A DNA stretch of 64,000 nucleotides from Kushneria avicenniae. GTDB lineage: Bacteria > Pseudomonadota > Gammaproteobacteria > Pseudomonadales > Halomonadaceae. The notes beneath the pieces were generated by a model. The model saw only the letters and a program-made list of their open reading frames with translations, was not told the DNA's origin and did no database searches. The DNA lies in NCBI RefSeq assembly GCF_900112585.1, contig NZ_FOLY01000002.1, positions 372,001 to 436,000 of the forward strand. Reading direction: 5' to 3'. Made by a program: the position numbers and the translations under genes. Within the stretch, counting starts at the first letter, position 1, and each line of letters starts with the position of its first letter. Shown one piece after another: positions 57,203-64,000 of this stretch.

Positions 57203-58144
57203 ATGAGAAAGCTGCGAAGCTTGATCTACCAGTTATTGAAAAAGTCGCCGGACACGATCTATTTTCATGCAATCTACCTGTATCTACACAGGCGTTTTTG
57301 CAACTTTAGATCGCCTACAAGCGTCAGTGAAAAAATATTTTATCGCATGCGCTATCCTGATCCAGCGTTTTCAATCCTTGCCGATAAAGTGGCGGTACGT
57401 GACTATGTCATCGAGCGTGCCGGTCAACAGTATCTGGTGCCTTTCATCGGGGTTTACGATACGGTCACGGAAGATCAACTGAAGCAGATTCAGGAACCAT
57501 TTGTCATCAAGGCCAATCACAGTGCCGGCCAGGTCAAGGTGGTCAAGGAGCCCGGGCAGACCGACATGGCGGAATTGGCTCAAGAGGCCAATCAGTGGTT
57601 GAGCTATGACTATGCCGGTCAGCACCGTGAGAAGCACTACCGTAATATCAAGCCTCAGCTGGTGATCGAAAAGGCGCTGCTGGTCAATGGTGAAGTGCCG
57701 GCAGACTATAAGGTACTGGTGCTCAACAACGGCAACGAGCAGGAAATTTATATTCAGCTGATCGCCGGGCGCTTTACCGATATTCGCTGTCAGTTCTTTA
57801 CTGAAGACTGGCAGATTGCGCCATTCAATCGCCGTGGTTATAAACCCCTTCAAGGCGACGATCTCAAGGCGCCTGCATGTCTTGAAGAGATGATTCAGGT
57901 CGCGAAAGCGCTTTCCGAACCGTTCAGCTTCTGTCGCGTGGATTTCTTTGTGGTCGGAGAGCGCTGCTATGTCGGAGAGCTGACTTTTACGCCTGTTGCT
58001 GGTGAGTTCGTGCTTGATCCGGTCAGCGCTGATTTCGAACTAGGGCGCAAGATTGACTTCCCGGAGCATATCGATTTGAAAAAACCGTCCCGCTATTCCA
58101 TGACGTCATCCATGTCCGGGAATGCCGGGCGTGCTTCGATATAG
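57203..58144 (+). CDS. TupA-like ATP-grasp protein (polysaccharide modification)
   Basis: 313 residues from ATG 57203, with GAGGGG nine bases upstream. The ATP-grasp order is clear: KVAVRDYVIERAGQQYLVPFIGVYDT, FVIKANHSAGQVKVVKE (ATP-binding), and FCRVDFFVVGERCYVGELTFTPVAGE (metal-binding C-terminus). This is the ATPgrasp_TupA (teichuronopeptide) family seen in capsule/LPS clusters, thought to attach amino acids. An ATT at 57170 is seven bases after a strong AGGAGG and would add 11 residues; a rare start that needs testing. Confidence 0.88.
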   Translation: MRKLRSLIYQLLKKSPDTIYFHAIYLYLHRRFCNFRSPTSVSEKIFYRMRYPDPAFSILADKVAVRDYVIERAGQQYLVPFIGVYDTVTEDQLKQIQEPFVIKANHSAGQVKVVKEPGQTDMAELAQEANQWLSYDYAGQHREKHYRNIKPQLVIEKALLVNGEVPADYKVLVLNNGNEQEIYIQLIAGRFTDIRCQFFTEDWQIAPFNRRGYKPLQGDDLKAPACLEEMIQVAKALSEPFSFCRVDFFVVGERCYVGELTFTPVAGEFVLDPVSADFELGRKIDFPEHIDLKKPSRYSMTSSMSGNAGRASI

Positions 58145-58165
58145 ATCAGCTATTAAAAGAATATT

Positions 58166-58196
58166 AAAAACGGCAGCCCATGGGCTGCCGTTTTTT
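58166..58196. terminator. Bidirectional terminator between ATP-grasp and GT25 genes
   Basis: A ten-base arm (58171-58180) meets its exact complement (58181-58190), with five A residues before and six T residues after, so it can serve the convergent genes on both strands. Confidence 0.85.
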
Positions 58197-58237
58197 AATC
58201 ACGACTTCGATTGATATCATAGATGATTTCCTTTTAA

Positions 58238-58927
58238 TTACAGGTAGCGCAATAGAAACGTTCTGGCCCAATTTTTTTTCAGGGATTTTTTCTGGCTTTC
58301 AAAGTTTTCCTTCCAATACTCTTCATCTTTCAGATTTTTAGATCCCTTGTTTAGGTCGCGATAATCCATTATGTCACTTGAGATGATGCTTTCGGGCTGC
58401 TGCTGAGAAATAATCGGGTAACAACTATATGCCTTGAATTTCCGGCAGAAGTAGCTGTCTATCGCAATGCCCTCATATTTTGAGCTTGCGAGTTTCTGGC
58501 ACCCCTTTCTTGAGAGAATATACGCATGCGTCCCTGTTAAACGACAGCGAACCACACCTGGCCAAGGGATAAGCCACATACGGCCGATCATTCCACCAAG
58601 GTAAAATAATGAAGGGTTTCTAATTCTCAGGAAATTATTTATACGTGAGACTTGTTTTTGCTCAGGTGCGAAGAAAGTGGCATCATCTTCCAGTATTAAT
58701 ACTCTTTTATAGTTATGTTTTAGCGCTAGCCTTGCACAATGCACATGAGAGTCATAACAACCCTTCTCCGGATTTTCTTTGTTTCTATCAACCAGTATGA
58801 ATTCTATAGGGTTTTTAATGCTTGAAAACTCTTTGATGATTGAGTCTCTTCGGTCGCTACGATTCTTGATGCTGATACAAAAAACCTTGTCAACGTCAAA
58901 ATAAACACTCTTTTCTGCGCTACTCAT
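58238..58927 (-). CDS. Glycosyltransferase family 25
   Basis: 229 residues from ATG 58927; a TTG 12 codons upstream is possible but has no better site. KVFCISIKNRSDRRDSI at the N-terminus and VLILEDDATFF are the GT25 signature, with GTHAYILSRKGCQKL mid-protein. Family members add galactose or related sugars to lipooligosaccharide. The gene is A+T-richer than its surroundings, typical of exchanged surface polysaccharide genes. Confidence 0.88.
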   Translation of the reverse strand: MSSAEKSVYFDVDKVFCISIKNRSDRRDSIIKEFSSIKNPIEFILVDRNKENPEKGCYDSHVHCARLALKHNYKRVLILEDDATFFAPEQKQVSRINNFLRIRNPSLFYLGGMIGRMWLIPWPGVVRCRLTGTHAYILSRKGCQKLASSKYEGIAIDSYFCRKFKAYSCYPIISQQQPESIISSDIMDYRDLNKGSKNLKDEEYWKENFESQKKSLKKNWARTFLLRYL

Positions 58928-59167
58928 TTCGATAAATCCAGGGTAATCTTTATGTTGTGCCAAGTTTTAATATTAAATAGATTTTAATCGGCTTTTTTAA
59001 GCATCACAACACGTTGTGTATTGTTTCCTTTTTCAAATGTCGATATGACCTTGGTTTCAAGTGAAAGCCCCAAAGGCGTTGTGTATGATGGCGGACAACG
59101 TCTTTTCCGCCGCGCGCCTGGTCAGCTTGCCAGGTGCGCTCTCACCCTTCTGGTATCGAGGAAGTTC

Positions 59168-60430
59168 ATGTTCACACGCGATATGACCATTGCCGGCTAC
59201 GACGACGCCCTCTGGCAGGCCATGCAGCAGGAAAACGGCCGCCAGGAAGATCACATCGAGCTGATCGCCTCGGAAAACTACACCAGCCCGCGCGTCATGA
59301 TCGCTCAGGGCTCTCAGCTGACCAACAAATATGCCGAAGGCTACCCCGGCAAGCGCTACTACGGTGGCTGCGAGTTTGTTGACGTGGTCGAAGAGCTGGC
59401 CATCGCCCGTGCCTGCGAATTGTTCGACTGCGACTATGCTAACGTTCAGCCACATGCTGGCTCTCAGGCCAACAGTGCTGTCTTTCAGGCGCTGGTCAAG
59501 CCGGGTGACACCGTATTGGGCATGAGCCTGGATGCCGGCGGTCACCTGACCCATGGCGCAAAACCCAACTTCTCCGGCAAGCACTACAACGCCGTACAGT
59601 ACGGGCTCAACGACCAGGGCCTGATCGACTACGACGACGTCGCGCGTCTGGCCCGTGAGCACAAGCCGAAGATGATCATTGCCGGTTTCTCGGCCTACTC
59701 GCAGATCATCGATTGGGCGCGTTTCCGTGAGATCGCCGATGAAGTTGGTGCCTGGTTCTTCGTCGATATGGCCCACATTGCCGGTCTGGTGGCGGCAGGC
59801 GTTTACCCGAGCCCGCTCAAGCACGCTCACGTAGTCACCACAACCACGCACAAGACCCTGCGCGGCCCGCGTAGCGGCCTGATTATTTCAGCTGCCGGCG
59901 ATGAAGACCTCTACAAGAAGCTCAACTCTGCCGTATTCCCGGGCGGGCAGGGCGGCCCATTGATGCATGCCATCGCCGCCAAGGCCGTGTGCTTCAAGGA
60001 AGCACTGGAGCCCGAGTTCAAGGCCTACCAGCAGCAGGTCGTCAAGAACGCCAAGGTGATGGCCGGTGTCTTCATGGAGCGCGGCTTTGACGTGGTCTCT
60101 GGCGGTACGGAAGATCATCTGTTCCTGCTCTCGCTGGTCAAGCAAGGTCTGACAGGCAAGGACGCTGACGCCGCCCTCGGCCGCGCCCACATTACGGTCA
60201 ACAAGAACGCTGTGCCGGGGGATCCGCAAAGCCCGTTCGTCACCTCTGGCCTGCGCATCGGCACCCCCGCCGTGACCACCCGCGGCTTCAAGGAAGACGA
60301 ATGTCGCGAGCTGGCCGGCTGGATCTGCGATATCCTTGATGCCATGCAAAAGGGTGACAGCGCTGATGCAGAAGAAGCGGTGAAGCACCAGGTCGCCAGG
60401 GTCTGTGAAAGGCTTCCTGTCTATTCATGA
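59168..60430 (+). CDS. glyA: Serine hydroxymethyltransferase
   Basis: 420 residues from ATG 59168, which follows CGAGGAAG; a longer reading from 59021 has no site. The PLP lysine lies in [16 protein letters not shown], and [13 protein letters not shown] and [21 protein letters not shown] are diagnostic. It makes glycine and methylene-THF from serine. Placed between polysaccharide genes but with its own terminator. Confidence 0.97.
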   Translation: MFTRDMTIAGYDDALWQAMQQENGRQEDHIELIASENYTSPRVMIAQGSQLTNKYAEGYPGKRYYGGCEFVDVVEELAIARACELFDCDYANVQPHAGSQANSAVFQALVKPGDTVLGMSLDAGGHLTHGAKPNFSGKHYNAVQYGLNDQGLIDYDDVARLAREHKPKMIIAGFSAYSQIIDWARFREIADEVGAWFFVDMAHIAGLVAAGVYPSPLKHAHVVTTTTHKTLRGPRSGLIISAAGDEDLYKKLNSAVFPGGQGGPLMHAIAAKAVCFKEALEPEFKAYQQQVVKNAKVMAGVFMERGFDVVSGGTEDHLFLLSLVKQGLTGKDADAALGRAHITVNKNAVPGDPQSPFVTSGLRIGTPAVTTRGFKEDECRELAGWICDILDAMQKGDSADAEEAVKHQVARVCERLPVYS

Positions 60431-60450
60431 GCCGTTAATTTTGCTACAAA

Positions 60451-60477
60451 AGCCACGCCTTGTGCGTGGCTTTTTTT
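60451..60477 (+). terminator. Intrinsic terminator of glyA
   Basis: An eight-base perfect stem (60451-60458 with 60464-60471), five-base loop, then a run of T. Confidence 0.92.
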
Positions 60478-60575
60478 ATAGCTGTTATGTTGGTTTAACC
60501 GGACGTGTCTTACGCTTTCGAGATCGTAGAGATTGAACCGTCATAAAAAAGGAGGTCTGGCAGCAGGCACTCCAG

Positions 60576-60589
60576 AGCGGTAGCGTGTT
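60576..60589 (+). promoter_or_regulatory. ops/JUMPStart-like element upstream of the polysaccharide operon
   Basis: AGCGGTAGCGTGTT matches the ops consensus GGCGGTAGnnTnnT at nine of ten fixed positions (A replaces the first G). The preceding ~25 bases are GC-rich like the JUMPStart left part. It lies 31 bases before ATG 60621. Confidence 0.72.
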
Positions 60590-60620
60590 TATTGATTTTT
60601 TATCGGGTCGAGAATTGACG

Positions 60621-62156
60621 ATGCAGGTGTTGAACGGCAAGTTCAAAAATTTTCTGGGTAGTTATAAGACACTGATGTTTATAAGCCTGCTCAGTCTCCT
60701 GCCTGCCATGTTATGGCAGGGCGAGATCAGCGCTGGCGCATATTTTGCTGCTCTGGCGGTATTGGCCTTTCAATATGTACTTTCGGTGCACGGTCGAATA
60801 CACACGCTCTGCCTACCGCTTGAGCGGTTAACCGACGGGGGAGATCATCTCTATGGCACCTTTAATAAACGCTGGTATCGACCGACTGCACGAAAGCTTG
60901 CCCGGACGTCAGCCCTGTGCCCGCTGATTACCGCTATAAGCGGTAGTCTGGGCATTATCTATCTAGTGGTGCTCGTGGCATTTTACTTGCCACGCGGCCT
61001 ATACCTTTTCAACCTGATGAGAAACACCGAGAAGATTCGAGAGAGGCAATGGCAATACCTGTTGGATGAGAAACCGCAGGTTGCTGTTCATATGGCTGGG
61101 ACCCAGAACGTAGCCTATCAGATTAATCAATGGCTTCCTGTTCTGGAAAAAATGCCGTTTCAAATTGTGATTGTCCTTCGTGAAAAACATATACATCGTT
61201 CGATGCTGCCGACGTCTCTTCCTGTCTTTTTTGCAAAAACGTTGCGTGAACTCGAACATTTTGAAACGGCTGGCATAAAAACCGTGCTCTATCCGGCCAA
61301 TCCACAAAAAAATGCACAGTTTTTGCGCCTGCATACCATGAGCCACTTTTTCATTAACCACGGTGAAAGTGATAAAGCCGTCAATCAGAGCAAAATGCTG
61401 TTGGCTTACGATAAGTTACTGGTGGGGGGCCCGATGGCAGAACGCCGCTTGCGCGGTAGCGGCCTGCGTCTCCATGACGGCCAGGTCGTACACGTTGGGC
61501 GCCCGCAAACAGAGCTTCGGCTTGACAAGATCTCACCACATGCAACGCAGACAAATATCACTGTTTTGTATGCCCCGACCTGGGAAGGCTTTACTGAAGA
61601 TAGTAATTATTCATCAGTCAGCGATTTTGGCATTGCCCTGCTGGAATCGCTGGTAGGCAGTTCCAATATTCGGGTTATCTTCAAACCCCATCCCTGGACC
61701 GGAAGCGTCAACGGTGCTACAGCCCGAGCCTATCAACAGATGCAGGCGATTTGCGCTAAGCACGATTTCCAGCACGCGGGCAGTGACCATGATCTCTATG
61801 ATCTCATGAATCAAAGCGACATCCTGATCTCTGACGTTTCAAGCGTCATGAACGAATATCTGTACACTGAAAAACCCATCATCATGACCAACACACGTCA
61901 TCTGGACGAAAAAATGCTGCACGAGCAGTTTCCCAGTTCCTGCGCCGCTTATATTTTAAGTACCGGAGAAGCTGGCCTGTCGCTGCTTCAGCGCATCGAC
62001 AGCCACGACAGCATGGTCGACCGGCGACGGCAGGTCTGCAACGATTCTCTGGGCGATTTTCCGGGCGGGTCACTGGAGCGGTTCAGTGAAGTCATCATGC
62101 AGAGCCTGTCCCGGACGACACAGCCTCCCTCAACCAATGGCGAGGTGGGCGCATGA
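60621..62156 (+). CDS. CDP-glycerol:glycerophosphotransferase-like protein (TagF/capsule type)
   Basis: 511 residues from ATG 60621; a GTG at 60585 is part of the ops-like element and is unlikely to be the start. Two or three hydrophobic helices occur in the first ~140 residues. The C-terminal half carries the Glyphos_transf motifs: NHGESDKA, VLYAPTWEGF, IFKPHPW and ISDVSSVMNEYLYTEKPI. Such enzymes polymerise glycerol phosphate or other phosphosugars in teichoic-acid-like capsules. Overlaps the LicD-like gene by four bases. Confidence 0.88.
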   Translation: MQVLNGKFKNFLGSYKTLMFISLLSLLPAMLWQGEISAGAYFAALAVLAFQYVLSVHGRIHTLCLPLERLTDGGDHLYGTFNKRWYRPTARKLARTSALCPLITAISGSLGIIYLVVLVAFYLPRGLYLFNLMRNTEKIRERQWQYLLDEKPQVAVHMAGTQNVAYQINQWLPVLEKMPFQIVIVLREKHIHRSMLPTSLPVFFAKTLRELEHFETAGIKTVLYPANPQKNAQFLRLHTMSHFFINHGESDKAVNQSKMLLAYDKLLVGGPMAERRLRGSGLRLHDGQVVHVGRPQTELRLDKISPHATQTNITVLYAPTWEGFTEDSNYSSVSDFGIALLESLVGSSNIRVIFKPHPWTGSVNGATARAYQQMQAICAKHDFQHAGSDHDLYDLMNQSDILISDVSSVMNEYLYTEKPIIMTNTRHLDEKMLHEQFPSSCAAYILSTGEAGLSLLQRIDSHDSMVDRRRQVCNDSLGDFPGGSLERFSEVIMQSLSRTTQPPSTNGEVGA

Positions 62157-63430
62157 AGCTCAGAAAAGGGTTTCGTATTGTCAGCTTTCTTAATGGGCCG
62201 CATGGATGGCTGAAAAGAAACGTCTTTGCCTGCGCCGGCTGGCTTGGCACCATGCTGGTAACAAGTCAACCGGTACTGGCAAGAGAGGTCTTTACCGGCT
62301 TCAGGCATAGCGAATTCAAAACGACCATGCGCCGTACCGGCTGGTACGCCCGCAAGGGCTGGCCCGGCAGGGAATTCATGCATGATCCGCTGTTTGATTT
62401 CACCGACGGCCTTGAAACCAGGGAGCTTGATGCCCTTCAGGCTTTTCTTGATAAACGTCGCTGCGCCATTGGTGAAGAAAATTACAGCATCGATATGTTG
62501 TACCTTCACGGTAAAAAGGCGCATCTGGCGCTGGAAGAGGGGGATCAAAAGCAATTTGATCGTCTATTCGAGCAATACCAAAACTACGCTGGCACCATTC
62601 TTGCCTGGTTTGATGAGCGCTCGGCAGGCAGCAAGACTTCACTGGAAAAGGCGCCGGCCATCATTGCGGATTTCTCGACGGCACATGCGGCCAGAAGCCT
62701 CGAAGATTTTGCCGAGTTAATGAAAGAGGAAGGTTATAATTGGTATGTGATCTCGGGCACGTTTCTGGGGCTGATCCGAGATAAGGGCTTTATTCCGCAT
62801 GACTACGACATTGATGTTGGTATCAATGCCGAAGGGCTTGATTTCGAGCAACTTTGCAATACCGTTCGACAGAGCGAGAAGTTTGAGCTGGTCAAGATTG
62901 AAAGGGCTTCGGTATTGAAGACCGATAACAACGGTACTCGAGGGATCGAATATATACCAACCATTATCAAGGCCGTTCATCACAACAGCATCATGATGGA
63001 TATTTTCGTTCACTATAAAAAAGGTCAAATTCGATGGCATGGTACCGAAAAACATTGCTGGTCCAATCTTGACTACTCGCTAAAGGATTATGAGCTTGCG
63101 GGTATACCGGTCAAGGGGCCTGCAGATGCCGACATCTATCTACGTGAAAACTACGGGGACTGGCGCACCCCCCGATCGGATTTCAATAGTTCGGTGGATA
63201 CCCCCAACCTAGTGCCGACCAAAAACCTGCTATCCATTGCTTTTTTTCTCAGCAAAAGCATGCAGCTTCAAAAAAAGCAGCCAGACGCGGCCAGTCAACT
63301 GCTCGATATGCTGACAGCACGGCAAATTATCACGACAGATTGCAGGCTGCGTGAGCACTGGTTTTTTGAGCCATCGGAAGTTTTTTCACAGGATAGTGAG
63401 CATCTAACAAAAAAGTGTGATGCTCGCTGA
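62153..63430 (+). CDS. LicD-family nucleotidyl/phosphocholine transferase-like protein
   Basis: 425 residues. The N-terminal ~180 residues are family-specific. The core SGTFLGLIRDKGFIPHDYDIDVGI (DxD metal site) and the later RENYGDWRTP are the LicD/fukutin signature. LicD proteins attach phosphocholine or similar phospho-groups to sugars. A hydrophobic stretch at 23-42 could anchor it. It overlaps the upstream TagF-like gene by four bases, implying cotranslation. Confidence 0.88.
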   Translation: MKLRKGFRIVSFLNGPHGWLKRNVFACAGWLGTMLVTSQPVLAREVFTGFRHSEFKTTMRRTGWYARKGWPGREFMHDPLFDFTDGLETRELDALQAFLDKRRCAIGEENYSIDMLYLHGKKAHLALEEGDQKQFDRLFEQYQNYAGTILAWFDERSAGSKTSLEKAPAIIADFSTAHAARSLEDFAELMKEEGYNWYVISGTFLGLIRDKGFIPHDYDIDVGINAEGLDFEQLCNTVRQSEKFELVKIERASVLKTDNNGTRGIEYIPTIIKAVHHNSIMMDIFVHYKKGQIRWHGTEKHCWSNLDYSLKDYELAGIPVKGPADADIYLRENYGDWRTPRSDFNSSVDTPNLVPTKNLLSIAFFLSKSMQLQKKQPDAASQLLDMLTARQIITTDCRLREHWFFEPSEVFSQDSEHLTKKCDAR

Positions 63431-63460
63431 CCTTGTATCCAAATAAACAGGTTTGTTGCA

Positions 63461-64000
63461 TTGAAAGAATTGACCCCCGTACTGATCTGGCTTTATAGCC
63501 TGTCAAAAAAAATTATCAAAATGGTGCCGGCTCATACAGCCGGCATTGTTGTCATGAACCTTGTATCGCAGTTTACCCTGACCATTGCATCGTTTATGCC
63601 CCTCAAAGTGGTGATTATTCTGGGGGCCAATCGGATACCCCACTATTTTCCGGCTTCCTTTCAGAACATAGACAAAAACATGCTGGTGTTATGGCTAACC
63701 CTGGCTGCCGGAATGTCCTACCTGCTGCACCTCCTTTCTGAAAAAATCATCCGTAACCTTTCGGCCGGGGGAGGCCGGCTTATTGGATTGCGCAATGACA
63801 AGATTGCACTGTTCGATAACCAGGAAGAGCTGACGGCCAATAGCTACGCCCGGTTTTCGGATGCGTTATCAAGCCTTGTGTTTATGGGCATGGTGTTTGC
63901 ATTAATGGGCTATTTTCATGGTCGAGCACTCTGGTTCAATCTTTTTTTCATGGCACTAATAACAGCCGGATTCATTATCGCAGCTAGCGTGTCGAAGCAT
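63461..64000 (+). CDS. Multi-pass membrane protein, 3' truncated by the window edge
   Basis: The frame is open from TTG 63461 to the right edge (180 codons, no stop). At least four hydrophobic helices are visible (about 22-45, 72-92, 137-155, 158-176) with charged loops. The ABC-exporter-like layout GLRNDKIALFDNQEELTANSYARFSDALSSLV resembles the transmembrane domain of type-1 ABC transporters, but the ATPase, if any, lies outside. Start uncertain; later ATGs are also possible. Confidence 0.6.
   Translation, partial: MKELTPVLIWLYSLSKKIIKMVPAHTAGIVVMNLVSQFTLTIASFMPLKVVIILGANRIPHYFPASFQNIDKNMLVLWLTLAAGMSYLLHLLSEKIIRNLSAGGGRLIGLRNDKIALFDNQEELTANSYARFSDALSSLVFMGMVFALMGYFHGRALWFNLFFMALITAGFIIAASVSKH

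Noticed and set aside
59041-59167. Riboswitch in the glyA leader
   Set aside because: A short hairpin is present around 59113-59142, but no glycine, SAM or THF aptamer core could be matched.
60585-60620. GTG 60585 as the start of the TagF-like gene
   Set aside because: The codon lies inside the ops-like element, and the AGGAGG upstream is about 30 bases away; ATG 60621 is more plausible.

Overview
The window (roughly 60% G+C by eye, gene-dense) looks like chromosome of a halophilic or halotolerant gammaproteobacterium. The housekeeping order ftsB-ispD-ispF-truD-surE-nlpD-rpoS, the tesA/ybbA/ybbP block, EttA, YajQ and the LpxL-type acyltransferases are gammaproteobacterial. The trehalose synthase-maltokinase/GlgB pair and overall protein character suggest Halomonadaceae (Halomonas/Kushneria-like); that placement is inference from memory of these families, not a search.

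Layout. 1-5.4 kb: end of a TreS-maltokinase/GlgB unit (trehalose to branched alpha-glucan). 5.5-11.2 kb: small envelope and stress proteins (PRC-barrel, DUF3140, DUF2945, YihY, a 463-aa unknown membrane protein, a CPFC thioredoxin-fold protein, two CsbD proteins, PpiC). 11.3-15 kb: Add-family deaminase, AEC transporter, a 346-aa unknown, a second CPFC protein. 15.2-19.9 kb: galactoside module (SSS symporter, GH42 beta-galactosidase, GntR/FCD regulator). 20-25.5 kb: thiamin locus, thiC with a TPP riboswitch and tenA, split by an A+T-rich two-gene insert; a diverged copy of the tenA 3' end remains next to the riboswitch. 25.7-37.1 kb: transporters, pirin, YajQ, LpxL-like, a porin/PBP-like/GGDEF operon, 2OG oxygenase and Nudix genes. 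37.2-44.1 kb: ftsB to rpoS with a DUF368 gene between surE and nlpD. 44.4-56.8 kb: TolC, Alr, LpxL, EttA, a short LOV photoreceptor, a SelW/SelT-like protein, ZntB, TesA and the YbbA/YbbP ABC system.

56.8-64 kb: surface-polysaccharide genes (TupA-type ATP-grasp, GT25, CDP-glycerol glycerophosphotransferase-like, LicD-like, and a truncated membrane protein running off the right end) around glyA. Two ops/JUMPStart-like elements precede the two rightward polysaccharide units, suggesting RfaH-type antitermination.

Most notable: the tenA-interrupting two-gene cassette with an apparent left-behind 3' end, the paired ops-like elements, the short LOV protein, and DUF368 where pcm is usually found. 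No tRNA, rRNA, CRISPR array, transposase or integrase was recognised.
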